64,000 bases of DNA from Streptomyces sp. NBC_00370 (GTDB lineage Bacteria > Actinomycetota > Actinomycetes > Streptomycetales > Streptomycetaceae). Positions 1 to 8,392 of this stretch are shown piece by piece; positions within the stretch are counted from its first letter, which is position 1, and the number at the start of each line of letters is the position of its first letter. The notes beneath the pieces were generated by a model. It made no database searches, was not told the origin of the DNA, and saw only the letters and a list, made by a program, of their open reading frames with translations. Made by a program: the position numbers and the translations under genes. The stretch covers positions 7,696,001-7,760,000 of the forward strand of contig NZ_CP107968.1 in NCBI RefSeq assembly GCF_036084755.1, read 5' to 3'.

Positions 1-1147
1 TGATGACGACGATCCAGCCGATCCAGGCCGACGCGCTGAGCATCAGCACACCGGCGGAGGCGACCAGACACGTCAGGGACGCGATGATGACGGGGCTCCG
101 GACCAGATTGCGCCGGGAGAACGGGTAGATCACCAGCCCGGAGACCAGCGTCATGGGCAGGAGCAGCAGACCGGACGCCGTCTCGGACAGACCGCGCACG
201 GTCTCCACCCACTGCGTGATGCCGTAGAGCACGACGTAGACACAGAGCAGCACCAGCCCGTAGCGCAGATACGTCCTGGTCAGTGGCAGATTTCCGGCGA
301 GCAGCCGGATGTCGAGGAACGGGGTGCGGGCGCGCAGCTCCCAGGCCACGAGCGCCATCCACAGCACGACCGAGACAGCCAGCAGATACCAGTGCGCGGT
401 CGGCAGTTCGAAGAGGAACAGCAGCAGCGCGATCATCGCGGCCGCGAAACCCCCTATCCCGGTCACATCGAGGTTGGAGGCGACGGTACGGGCGCTGCGC
501 GAGCGGTCGAGCGGTCCGTCGGGCGACACCCAGGCCAGCGTCGCGACGAGTGCGATCAACGCGACGGGCACATTGACGAAGAAGACCGAGCGCCAGCCGA
601 AGGCGCCGACCAGGACCCCGCCGACCGGCAGCCCGAGGGAGGCGGTGGCGATACCGGCGATCTGCAGCCCGCCCAGCACACCGCCGGGCGGCTGGTCGAG
701 CCCTGCGTCGTGGGCGCGGCGGCGGATGAGCAGCATCGCCGTCGGATACGCGCACGACGTGCCGAGCCCGATCAGCACCCGGCTGACCAGCAGGGTGAGC
801 AGATTCTGGGCGAAGCCGCCCACCAGACCGCCCACCGCGACGAGCACGATGCCGGCCAGGAACACCCGCCGTGGCCCGAACACCTCGGCGGCCTTGCCCG
901 CGGTGGGCTGGGCGATGGCGCTCGCCAGGTAGAGCGCGGTGACCAGCGCCGTCGTCTGCCCGATCGACACGCCGAGCCCGTGGGCGATGGGCACCAGGGC
1001 GGTCGCGATGAGGGAGCTGTTGACCGGGTTGAGCGCCGAGCCGATGAACAGCGGGCTGGTGAATCTCCGGGAGAACGGGTGGTCACCCCAGGGCGCGGCG
1101 TCCGCGGGCGCCTGTGCTGGAGTGGCCGGGGGACGGGCGGGGGACAT
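1..1147 (-). CDS. MFS drug/efflux transporter, C-terminus cut by window edge
   Basis: This is an integral-membrane exporter of the major facilitator superfamily, probably the 14-helix DHA2 type. Translating the minus strand from ATG at 1147 gives MSPARPPATPAQAPADAAPW, then helices beginning near SPLFIGSALNPVNSSLI. Long hydrophobic segments alternate with short basic loops such as LIRRRAHDAGLDQPPG. The reading frame stays open to base 1, so at least 382 residues are present and the C-terminus lies outside the window. It sits 51 bases downstream of a MarR regulator on the same strand, the usual layout for a regulator and the pump it represses. Substrate cannot be told from sequence. Confidence 0.88.
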   Translation of the reverse strand, partial: MSPARPPATPAQAPADAAPWGDHPFSRRFTSPLFIGSALNPVNSSLIATALVPIAHGLGVSIGQTTALVTALYLASAIAQPTAGKAAEVFGPRRVFLAGIVLVAVGGLVGGFAQNLLTLLVSRVLIGLGTSCAYPTAMLLIRRRAHDAGLDQPPGGVLGGLQIAGIATASLGLPVGGVLVGAFGWRSVFFVNVPVALIALVATLAWVSPDGPLDRSRSARTVASNLDVTGIGGFAAAMIALLLFLFELPTAHWYLLAVSVVLWMALVAWELRARTPFLDIRLLAGNLPLTRTYLRYGLVLLCVYVVLYGITQWVETVRGLSETASGLLLLPMTLVSGLVIYPFSRRNLVRSPVIIASLTCLVASAGVLMLSASAWIGWIVVI

Positions 1148-1198
1148 CACAACTCCACGGGATAGGAGAGGCTGGAGGGACGCAGGTCGGCGGGGCGG

Positions 1199-1657
1199 TC
1201 AGAGGAGATCGGCGAGCCGCTCGATCAACAGCGCGGCCTCGTCGAGGGCGGCGATCTCCTCGCGGGTGAACGACTCGTCCAGCGCGACGACCATCTTGTC
1301 GACGATCGCGCTGCGACCCGACCGGATCGCGGTCCGGCCTGCCGGTGTGAGCGTGAGGATCGAACGGCGTCCGTCGTTGGCGTCCGGCTCGCGTACGACC
1401 AGACCGCGCCGTTCGAGCCCTGCGACCGTCGCGCCCATCGCCTGCGGGCTGATCTGCTCGCGTCTGGCCAGCTCGGCGATGGTCGAAGGGCCCCCTCGGT
1501 CCAGCCGCGAAACGGCCGTCAGCTCCGGACCTGTCAGGTCACCCTCGGTCGCGGCCTCGTGGACCCGGCGCCTGAACGCCCCCAGGGAGACGCGTAGTCG
1601 TGTCGCCGTCCCGCGGACCGCGGCGCTCTCGCCGGCGGACTTCTCTGCCTCAGTCAC
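1199..1657 (-). CDS. MarR family transcriptional regulator
   Basis: A 152-residue winged-helix repressor of the MarR family, of normal family length. The DNA-binding core is visible as TIAELARREQISPQAMGATV, followed by the wing with DANDGRRS and LTPAGR, which are standard MarR signatures. The start is GTG at 1657. No Shine-Dalgarno precedes it, and a promoter-like pair ends 8 bases before the GTG, so the mRNA is probably leaderless. The gene is first in a likely two-gene operon with the MFS exporter downstream. A perfect inverted repeat abuts its start codon, which suggests autorepression. The ligand is unknown. Confidence 0.92.
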   Translation of the reverse strand: MTEAEKSAGESAAVRGTATRLRVSLGAFRRRVHEAATEGDLTGPELTAVSRLDRGGPSTIAELARREQISPQAMGATVAGLERRGLVVREPDANDGRRSILTLTPAGRTAIRSGRSAIVDKMVVALDESFTREEIAALDEAALLIERLADLL

Positions 1658-1694
1658 ACTTTGGAAGGTTAGACTTCCAAAGTCAGGTTTGCAA
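1658..1694 (-). promoter_or_regulatory. MarR operator overlapping a leaderless promoter
   Basis: A perfect inverted repeat with 10-base arms ACTTTGGAAG (1658-1667) and CTTCCAAAGT (1674-1683), spacer 6, directly abuts the marR GTG. On the minus strand TTGCAA (1689-1694) and TAACCT (1666-1671) lie 17 bases apart, and TAACCT ends 8 bases before the GTG. This fits a -35/-10 pair giving a leaderless transcript. The palindrome covers the -10 element, so bound regulator would block its own promoter. That last step is inference from position. Confidence 0.75.
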
Positions 1695-1740
1695 ACCCAG
1701 CCTTCTCATCTTTCTCATCCAACCCTTTGGCGCTGCCCCG

Positions 1741-3072
1741 TCACTTCTCCAGGGTCTGTTCCGTCGGTGTCGTCGCCAGGCGGTAGCGCCAGAACGCCGG
1801 TACGGCCAAGGCCATCGCGAGCATGGCCAGCACGACCAGCAGCCCCCCGCCCGTCACGGTCGCGCGGGGGCCGATCGACGAGCCGGTCACGCCGTGCAGG
1901 GCGTCCGCCAGCCGAGGACCGCCCGCGACGACCACGGTGAACACCCCCTGCATCCGGCCACGCATCTCGTCCGTCGCCGCCAGCTGCAGGATGGAGCCGC
2001 GGAAGACCATCGAGACCATGTCGGCGGCGCCCGCCACGGCCAGGGCGACCGCCGCCAGCCACAGCGGCCCGGAAAGACCGAACACGGCCACCGCGAGGCC
2101 CCAGGCGCACACGGCGCCCACCACCATCGCCCCGTGCCGTCGTACCCGGGCGAACGTGCCGGACAGCAGACCGCCCAGCAGGGCGCCGGCCGGAATCGCC
2201 GCGTAGAGCACGCCGAGCGCGTATCCGCCGCCCGGCGGATCGCCGAAGTCGACCTGCGCCATCTGCGGGAACAGCGCGCGCGGCATCCCGAACACCATCG
2301 CGATCACATCGGCCAGGAACGACACCAGCAGCAGCCGCTGCGTCGACAGATACCGGAACCCCTCGACCACGTCCCGCAGCCCGGCCCGCCGGACCACGCC
2401 GCCCAGCGGTGGCAGCGGGGGCAGCTGCCACACCGCCCAGAGCGTCGCGCACAGCGCGATCGTGTCGCACAGATACAGACTCGACAGGCCGACCACCGGC
2501 ACCAGCACACCGGCCAGCATCGGTCCCACGATCTGGCCGAGTTGGGTCACGGTGGAGATCAGCGCCGTCGCCGACGGCAGCTGCTCGGGCGGTACGAGCC
2601 GGGCGACCGAGGCCGTCCGGGTGGGCGAGTTGATCCCGAACAGGCCTTGCTGGAGGCCGAGCAGGACCATCAGGACCCACACCGAGTGGAGTCCCGCCGC
2701 TGCCTGCGCCCAGAACAGCAGCGAGGTGGCGGCGATGCCGCAGTTGCTGATGAGCAGCAGTTTGCGCCGGTCCATCATGTCGGCGATGGCGCCGCCCCAC
2801 AGCGCGAACACCACCAGCGGCACCAGGGCCACCACGCCGGACACCCCCACCCAGACCGACGAGTGCGTGTCGTCGTAGATCTGCAAGGGGACGGCGACGG
2901 CGGTGAGTTGGCTGCCGACCGAGGTGACGACCGTGGACGTCCACAGCCGCCGGAACGACGCGATCTGCAAGGGGGCGGTGTCCATCGCGAGACCCCGCAC
3001 CCGGCGGGAGAAGGGCGATCGGCGCCGGGGCAGCTGCTCTTCGGGTATCTCTTCGGGTATGTGCCGTACCAC
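1741..3072 (-). CDS. MFS transporter, EntS/MefA-like
   Basis: A 12-helix exporter of the EntS/MefA-like MFS subgroup. The recognisable N-terminus is MDTAPLQIASFRRLW, followed by TSVGSQLTAVAVPLQIY and the loop motif ADMMDRRKLLL. The frame opens at 3072 with 29 residues rich in charge and proline; an in-frame ATG at 2985 matches family N-termini better, so the true protein may be about 414 residues. The intergenic region upstream contains an iron-box-like sequence about 130 bases from the 3072 start. EntS relatives export siderophores, but no siderophore biosynthesis gene is visible here, so that role is only a possibility. Confidence 0.8.
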   Translation of the reverse strand: MVRHIPEEIPEEQLPRRRSPFSRRVRGLAMDTAPLQIASFRRLWTSTVVTSVGSQLTAVAVPLQIYDDTHSSVWVGVSGVVALVPLVVFALWGGAIADMMDRRKLLLISNCGIAATSLLFWAQAAAGLHSVWVLMVLLGLQQGLFGINSPTRTASVARLVPPEQLPSATALISTVTQLGQIVGPMLAGVLVPVVGLSSLYLCDTIALCATLWAVWQLPPLPPLGGVVRRAGLRDVVEGFRYLSTQRLLLVSFLADVIAMVFGMPRALFPQMAQVDFGDPPGGGYALGVLYAAIPAGALLGGLLSGTFARVRRHGAMVVGAVCAWGLAVAVFGLSGPLWLAAVALAVAGAADMVSMVFRGSILQLAATDEMRGRMQGVFTVVVAGGPRLADALHGVTGSSIGPRATVTGGGLLVVLAMLAMALAVPAFWRYRLATTPTEQTLEK

Positions 3073-3205
3073 CGGGCGGATCCATTCCCGGCCGGGGCAG
3101 CCACGGTCAACTCAGCGTCGTCCACGCTTACCCCGAGCCGTTGTCGCAGGCTGAAGGTTCACGCGTTGATTGACGTTAACGCTTACGAGTTCACCGGTAG
3201 AAAAC

Positions 3206-3221
3206 TTAGGTAAGCCTACCT
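3206..3221. promoter_or_regulatory. Iron box (DmdR/IdeR-type operator), putative
   Basis: TTAGGTAAGCCT (3206-3217) matches the left 12 positions of the actinobacterial DtxR-family consensus TWAGGTWAGSCTWACCTWA, and TACCT (3217-3221) completes a shortened right half. The right half is one base closer than in the consensus and then diverges. The site lies between the divergent MFS exporter and the secreted peptidase, so it could act on either. Iron repression is inferred from the motif alone. Confidence 0.55.
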
Positions 3222-3323
3222 CGCGGTTCGCGGAGGTCAATCCCCATGAGTGGCGTGAATGTCGCTTGTGGATGAGTGATCGTCTGCGGGAGATTGCGCG
3301 CGTAACCCCCCAGGAGGTAGTGC

Positions 3324-5252
3324 ATGCGGATCCCATCACACCGAAGAGCTCTCGTCTCGCTCGCCGTCACGGCCGCCCTCGCGGCGGCCGGGATGCCTGC
3401 CGCCGCCCATGCGGCGCAGAAACCTTCCATCAAGGTCACCGCCGACGGGACACAGCCCGTCTTCTCGTACCAGGACGCCATCAGGGAGTACGTCCGGGTG
3501 CAGTCGACCGTCGACTCCGACGGCGACGGCAAGAAGGACCTGATCAGGGTGGACATCGTCCGCCCCAGGGAGAGCGACCGGGGGCTCAAGGTCCCCGTCA
3601 TCATGGACGAGAGCCCGTACTACGACAATCTCGGCCGCGGCAACGAGTCGGAGCGCAAGACCTACGATGCCGCCGGGGTCCAGACCAAGTCACCGCTGTA
3701 CTACGACAATTACTTCGTGCCGCGCGGCTACGCCGTGCTGAACGTCGACATGGACGGGACGACGAAGTCCGACGGCTGCCCGACCTCGGGCGGCGCCTCC
3801 GACGTGCTCGGCGGCAAGGCCGTCGTGGACTGGCTGAACGGCCGCGCCACGGCGTACGACGCGCAGGGCAAGCGGGTCAAGGCGAGCTGGACGACCGGCC
3901 GTACCGGCATGATCGGCAAGTCCTACGACGGCACGCTGGCCAACGGCGTCGCCGCGACCGGGGTGAAGGGCCTGGAGACGATCGTGCCGATCTCGGCGAT
4001 CAGCTCCTGGTACGACTACAGCCGCATGAGCGGCACCCTGTTCTCCCGGCACCAGGAGGACGGCCTCGCCGACACCGTCGACACCGATCCGCCCGCCAAG
4101 TGCGCCGCGGTGCAGCAGGAGCTGCTGACAGGCCAGGACGACACGACCGGCGACTACAACGCCTTCTGGAAAGAACGGGATTACCGCAGCGGAACCATCG
4201 GCGACGTGAGCAAGGTGCACGCGTCCGTGTTCGCCACGCAGGGTCTCAACGACCTCAACGTCAAGCCCAACCAGTTCTCCACGTGGTGGTCGGGGCTGGC
4301 CGAGCAGGGCGTCCCGCGCAAGGTGTGGCTGTCCCAGTACGGCCATGTCGACCCGTTCGACTACCGGCGCGACGCCTGGGTGGACACCCTGCACCAGTGG
4401 TTCGACCACTGGCTGTGGCGCATACCCAACGACATCATGAAGAAGCCGCGGGTGGACCTGGAGGTCGGTCCCGACACCTGGGCCACCCAGTCCGACTGGC
4501 CGGCGCCGCAGGCCGAGCCGGTCACCCTGCGTCCGCAGGCGGACGGCGGGCTCGGTCTCGCAGCGGCCAGGGGCACCGCCACCTACACCGACACCGGGCA
4601 GGACGAGGCCACGGTGGTGAGCGACCCGACGGCCGCCGCACCGTACCGCCTCGCCTACACGACACCGCCGCTGACGCGCGACACCAGGGTGTCCGGTACG
4701 CCGAAGGTGAGCCTCAAGGTCAAGCTGGACAAGCCGACGGCGAACCTCGGCGCGCTCCTCGTCGACTACGGCACCGACACCCGGGTCAACTACCTGGACG
4801 GCAGGGAAGGGGTGAAGACCCTCACCACCGAGGACTGCAACGGTGAGAGCACGGCGCTGGACGACGCCTGCTACAAGCAGGTGGTCACCGACACGGTGAC
4901 GTCCGACGTCAACGTGGTGGCGCGCGGCTACATCGACGCCCAGAACCGTCGTTCGCTCAGCCACCCGACCCCGGTGGAACCGGGCGTCGCCACGCCGGTC
5001 CGCTGGGACACCCTCCCGCAGGACTACGTCTTCAAGGCCGGACACCGGCTCGCGCTGGTGCTCGTCGGCACCGACACCGACATCCAGAGCGACCGGGCCA
5101 CCGGTGCCCGGATCAGCGTCGACCTGGCGGGCAGCGGAATCACCCTGCCGGTGGTCACCGGGCGCGCGGCCGACCCGCTCTTCTCCACAGAGCGGACCTG
5201 GCACGGCCCGTCCCGCGTGACCCTGCCGAAACCGCACCGCTCCTTCCGATGA
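3324..5252 (+). CDS. Secreted Xaa-Pro dipeptidyl-peptidase (S15 family)
   Basis: A 642-residue exported serine peptidase expected to release X-Pro dipeptides outside the cell. Residues 1-30 form a Sec-type signal peptide ending AAAHA, with predicted cleavage before AQKPS. The alpha/beta hydrolase core contains the nucleophile motif GKSYDG (Ser about residue 200), a probable acid in QGLNDLNV and a probable His in QYGHVDPF. A PepX-type C-terminal jelly-roll follows (YTTPPLTRDTRVSG onward). A strong AGGAGG precedes ATG at 3324. It is transcribed alone, away from the MFS exporter, with the iron-box-like site about 100 bases upstream. A hairpin terminator follows. Confidence 0.93.
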   Translation: MRIPSHRRALVSLAVTAALAAAGMPAAAHAAQKPSIKVTADGTQPVFSYQDAIREYVRVQSTVDSDGDGKKDLIRVDIVRPRESDRGLKVPVIMDESPYYDNLGRGNESERKTYDAAGVQTKSPLYYDNYFVPRGYAVLNVDMDGTTKSDGCPTSGGASDVLGGKAVVDWLNGRATAYDAQGKRVKASWTTGRTGMIGKSYDGTLANGVAATGVKGLETIVPISAISSWYDYSRMSGTLFSRHQEDGLADTVDTDPPAKCAAVQQELLTGQDDTTGDYNAFWKERDYRSGTIGDVSKVHASVFATQGLNDLNVKPNQFSTWWSGLAEQGVPRKVWLSQYGHVDPFDYRRDAWVDTLHQWFDHWLWRIPNDIMKKPRVDLEVGPDTWATQSDWPAPQAEPVTLRPQADGGLGLAAARGTATYTDTGQDEATVVSDPTAAAPYRLAYTTPPLTRDTRVSGTPKVSLKVKLDKPTANLGALLVDYGTDTRVNYLDGREGVKTLTTEDCNGESTALDDACYKQVVTDTVTSDVNVVARGYIDAQNRRSLSHPTPVEPGVATPVRWDTLPQDYVFKAGHRLALVLVGTDTDIQSDRATGARISVDLAGSGITLPVVTGRAADPLFSTERTWHGPSRVTLPKPHRSFR

Positions 5253-5276
5253 CGAAGGGCTGAGCACCGTCACACT

Positions 5277-5320
5277 GTCCCGGACCGGTCTGCCTCAGGG
5301 CCGTCCGGCCCGGGACGCTT
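5277..5320. terminator. Hairpin between convergent genes
   Basis: GTCCCGG (5277-5283) pairs with CCGGGAC (5310-5316), with a further CCGG/CCGG pairing inside, followed by CTTTT. It lies between the convergent ends of the peptidase and the beta-galactosidase and could serve both. Confidence 0.5.
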
Positions 5321-5342
5321 TTGGTTCCGTGCCCCCCGCGGC

Positions 5343-8339
5343 TCAGCCCTCGGAGATACGGAGCCTGATCGTGCGGGACTCGGGGCGCAGCGCGAACTCC
5401 GGTCGTACGTCCGGGCCGCACGCGCGTGAACCGAGTCCGTGCTGGGCCGCGTCGAGGGTCAGCTGGCTCGCCGTCGAGACGGGCAGCTCGAACGGGTGGT
5501 CGGCCTGGGCGATCTGCTGCGGCGTGTGGCGGCTGAGGGTGAAGCCCGGGCGGCGTCCCCGGCTGTCCGGGAGCGTCGCGACGCGTAGCACCGTACGTCC
5601 CTTGCTGGTCAGTGCGAGCCGGCGCACCTGCGAGCGGTGGCCCGTCTCCTGGGGGCGCGCGTAGTCCACCGAGAGCTCGCGGACCGAGGCGGAGAAGCGG
5701 CCGGTGCGGGCCGCGCGGATGCTGTCGGGGTACGACTCGTACGGGCCGAGCCCGAACCACTCGGCGCCGTCCACGGGGGCCGCGCCGTCCGGCAGCTCGA
5801 ACCGGATCCCGATGCGCGGCCACACCGTCGACCAGCCGCCCGACGGCTCTATGTCCACGCGGAGTTCGAGTCCTTCGCCGTCGAGCGACCAGAGCGACTC
5901 CACGACGACGGACGAGGCGGAGTTCGCCGCCGAGACCTTCGCGACGGTCCGCAGGGCCCGCGCGGTGCGCTCCACGGACACCAGGCGGGTTGTCAGCCTG
6001 TCCAGCCCTTCGGCGCGCCACAGCTCGGCGTTGGAGACCCCGGCCACACCGGCGTCGCTCTCCTCGACCTCGCCCGACGTGCCTTCGTCGTTGTCGGTGG
6101 GGGCCCGGAACAGCTCAAGACGCGGCCCCGCCACCGGGCGTCCGGCGAGACGTACGAGCGAGCCGTTCACGAACTCCGCGATGCCGAGCGTCAGCGTGCC
6201 GTCGCTGCGCCGCCACTCGGTTTCGGGACGAACACCGTTGACGGGAAGCCGCGTTGACAGGTCGAGCTGAGCGGTCGCCAGCACATGGCCCTCGTCAGCC
6301 CAGGCGGCGCCGACCGCCAGTACCGCGTCGACCGTCAGCCAGGTCTCCGCCTCGTCCGCCACGGATATCGGGGGCAGCGGCACCCGCGCCGACCCGCCCG
6401 CGGCGACGGCGGGGACCGGCAGTTCCCCGGAGTCGACGAGCGCGCCGTCGTGCTCCACCCGCCACCGGAACCGCAGATCGGCCGTGTCGGCCGAATGCCG
6501 CAGATTGGTCAGGACGATGTCGTCGCCGTCGAAGGCGAAGCGGATCGGCTGGACGACCGCCTTGTACTCGTGCAGGCCGGGCGTCGGGACGTCGTCGCTC
6601 AGCACCATGCCGTCCATGACGAAGTTGCCGTCGTGCACGACCTCGTCGAAGTCACCGCCGTACGCGTAGTACGGCGTACCGTCCGGGGCCTTCGCCAGGA
6701 TGCCGTGGTCGCGCCACTCCCAGACGAAACCGCCGTGCAGCCGTGGGTACGTGTGCACGAGCGCCTGGTAGTCGTCCAGCGCCCCCGGTCCGTTGCCCAT
6801 CGCGTGCGCGTACTCGCAGAGCAGGAACGGCTTGGTGCGCTGCCGGGCGCCCTGCGCCGGAGTGCAGCCCAGCAGCGGTGTGCGCGAGCCGTCGGTGCCG
6901 ATCTGTTCGGTCTCCGGCACGGAGGAGTACATCCGGGAGTAGACGTCGGCGTACTCGCCGGCGTAGTCGCCCTCGTAGTGCACGGGCCGTCCGGTGTCGC
7001 GTGCGTGGACCCACGCCGACATCGCGGCGAGATTGCTGCCGGTGCCCGCCTCGTTGCCGAGCGACCACATCACGATGCTGGGGTGGTTCTTGTCGCGTTC
7101 GACGGTGCGCTCGACACGGTCCAGATACGCCGCACGCCAGGCCACGTCGTCGCTCGGATTGCCGGACCAGCCGACCGTGTCGAAGCCGTGTGTCTCCAGA
7201 TCGCATTCGAGGACGACCCAGAACCCGAGTTCGTCGGCGAGGTCGAGCAGCCGTGGATGCGGCGGATAGTGGCTGGTGCGGATCGCGTTGACGTTGAACC
7301 GCTTCATCCGGGCCAGGTCTTCGCGGGCGTGCTCCTCGTCGAAGACACGGCCACGCTCCGGGTGGGTCTCGTGGCGGTTCATCCCGTTGAACACCACACG
7401 GCTGCCGTTGACCAGGAACTGGTCGCCGCGGATCTCGACCGTACGGAAACCCACACGTGCGGTGACGGTCTCCGCCGCCGACGACACCGTGACGTCGTAC
7501 AGGCGCGGCCGTTCGGCCGACCAGGGTTCCACACCGGCGATGTCGACCGGCGCCACATCGGCCGCCGTCGACCAGACCTGCTCGACGCCGAGTTCAGGGG
7601 CGCGCAGCGTGACGGGGAACGCCGCGGGGTCGGCGGTGATCTCCGGCTCGATCCGGCCGTGTCCCGCGTCGAACCCGGCGCGCAGCCAGAGGTCCTCGAT
7701 GCCCGCGGCCGGCCGGGCGATCAGCGTGACGTCGCGGAAGATGCCCGGCAGCCACCACTGGTCCTGGTCTTCGAGATAGCTGGCCGCCGACCACTGATGC
7801 ACCCGTACGGCGACGACGTTGTCGCCCGGACGGACCGAGGGTGTGACGTCGAATTCGTGGGCGAGCCGGCTGCCGCTCGCGCTGCCGATCTCGTCCCCGT
7901 TCACCCACACCTTGAACAGCGACTCGACACCGTCGAACCGCAGCACGACGCGTTCGGCCCCCGACCAGTCCTCGGGCAGGTCGAAGTGGCGGCGGTAGTC
8001 GCCGGTCGGGTTCTCGTCCGGCACGTACGGCGGGTCGATCGGGAACGGGAACTGTACGTTCGTGTAGATCGGCCGGCCGTAGGCCCCGTCACCCTGGAGC
8101 ACCCAGTGCGCGGGCACCGGGATGGCGTCCCAGCCGCTGTCGTCGAAGCCCGTCGCCGCGAAATCCCCGTCACCCGGCGCCGACTTCGACAGCCGGAAAC
8201 TCCACTGCCCGTTCAGTGAGCGGGAGGGGGCGTCGGAGTGCAGCCACGAGCGCGCCGGGCGCAGCGCGCCTCGTCCGGGGGCGAGGTCCGAGACATAGGC
8301 GGAAACGTCGGAGGCCAAGAGGTCACAACTCTTTCTCAA
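5343..8339 (-). CDS. Beta-galactosidase, glycoside hydrolase family 2
   Basis: A LacZ-type GH2 enzyme of up to 998 residues that hydrolyses terminal beta-galactosides. The order is a sugar-binding jelly-roll (about 40-205), an immunoglobulin-like domain, a TIM barrel (about 305-600) and the large C-terminal beta-galactosidase domain. The acid/base Glu is in WSLGNEAG (about residue 430) and the nucleophile in LLCEYAHAMGNGPG (about 509). There is no signal peptide, so it is cytoplasmic. The start is uncertain: the frame opens at a TTG (8339), and a second in-frame TTG at 8318 matches family N-termini about as well. It is the last gene of the sugar operon, 53 bases after the GH38 gene. Confidence 0.93.
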   Translation of the reverse strand: MRKSCDLLASDVSAYVSDLAPGRGALRPARSWLHSDAPSRSLNGQWSFRLSKSAPGDGDFAATGFDDSGWDAIPVPAHWVLQGDGAYGRPIYTNVQFPFPIDPPYVPDENPTGDYRRHFDLPEDWSGAERVVLRFDGVESLFKVWVNGDEIGSASGSRLAHEFDVTPSVRPGDNVVAVRVHQWSAASYLEDQDQWWLPGIFRDVTLIARPAAGIEDLWLRAGFDAGHGRIEPEITADPAAFPVTLRAPELGVEQVWSTAADVAPVDIAGVEPWSAERPRLYDVTVSSAAETVTARVGFRTVEIRGDQFLVNGSRVVFNGMNRHETHPERGRVFDEEHAREDLARMKRFNVNAIRTSHYPPHPRLLDLADELGFWVVLECDLETHGFDTVGWSGNPSDDVAWRAAYLDRVERTVERDKNHPSIVMWSLGNEAGTGSNLAAMSAWVHARDTGRPVHYEGDYAGEYADVYSRMYSSVPETEQIGTDGSRTPLLGCTPAQGARQRTKPFLLCEYAHAMGNGPGALDDYQALVHTYPRLHGGFVWEWRDHGILAKAPDGTPYYAYGGDFDEVVHDGNFVMDGMVLSDDVPTPGLHEYKAVVQPIRFAFDGDDIVLTNLRHSADTADLRFRWRVEHDGALVDSGELPVPAVAAGGSARVPLPPISVADEAETWLTVDAVLAVGAAWADEGHVLATAQLDLSTRLPVNGVRPETEWRRSDGTLTLGIAEFVNGSLVRLAGRPVAGPRLELFRAPTDNDEGTSGEVEESDAGVAGVSNAELWRAEGLDRLTTRLVSVERTARALRTVAKVSAANSASSVVVESLWSLDGEGLELRVDIEPSGGWSTVWPRIGIRFELPDGAAPVDGAEWFGLGPYESYPDSIRAARTGRFSASVRELSVDYARPQETGHRSQVRRLALTSKGRTVLRVATLPDSRGRRPGFTLSRHTPQQIAQADHPFELPVSTASQLTLDAAQHGLGSRACGPDVRPEFALRPESRTIRLRISEG

Positions 8340-8392
8340 GAAAAGGGAGGTGGCGGAAGGTCAGGAATGTTCCGTGCGCGGGGTGCCGGTGC

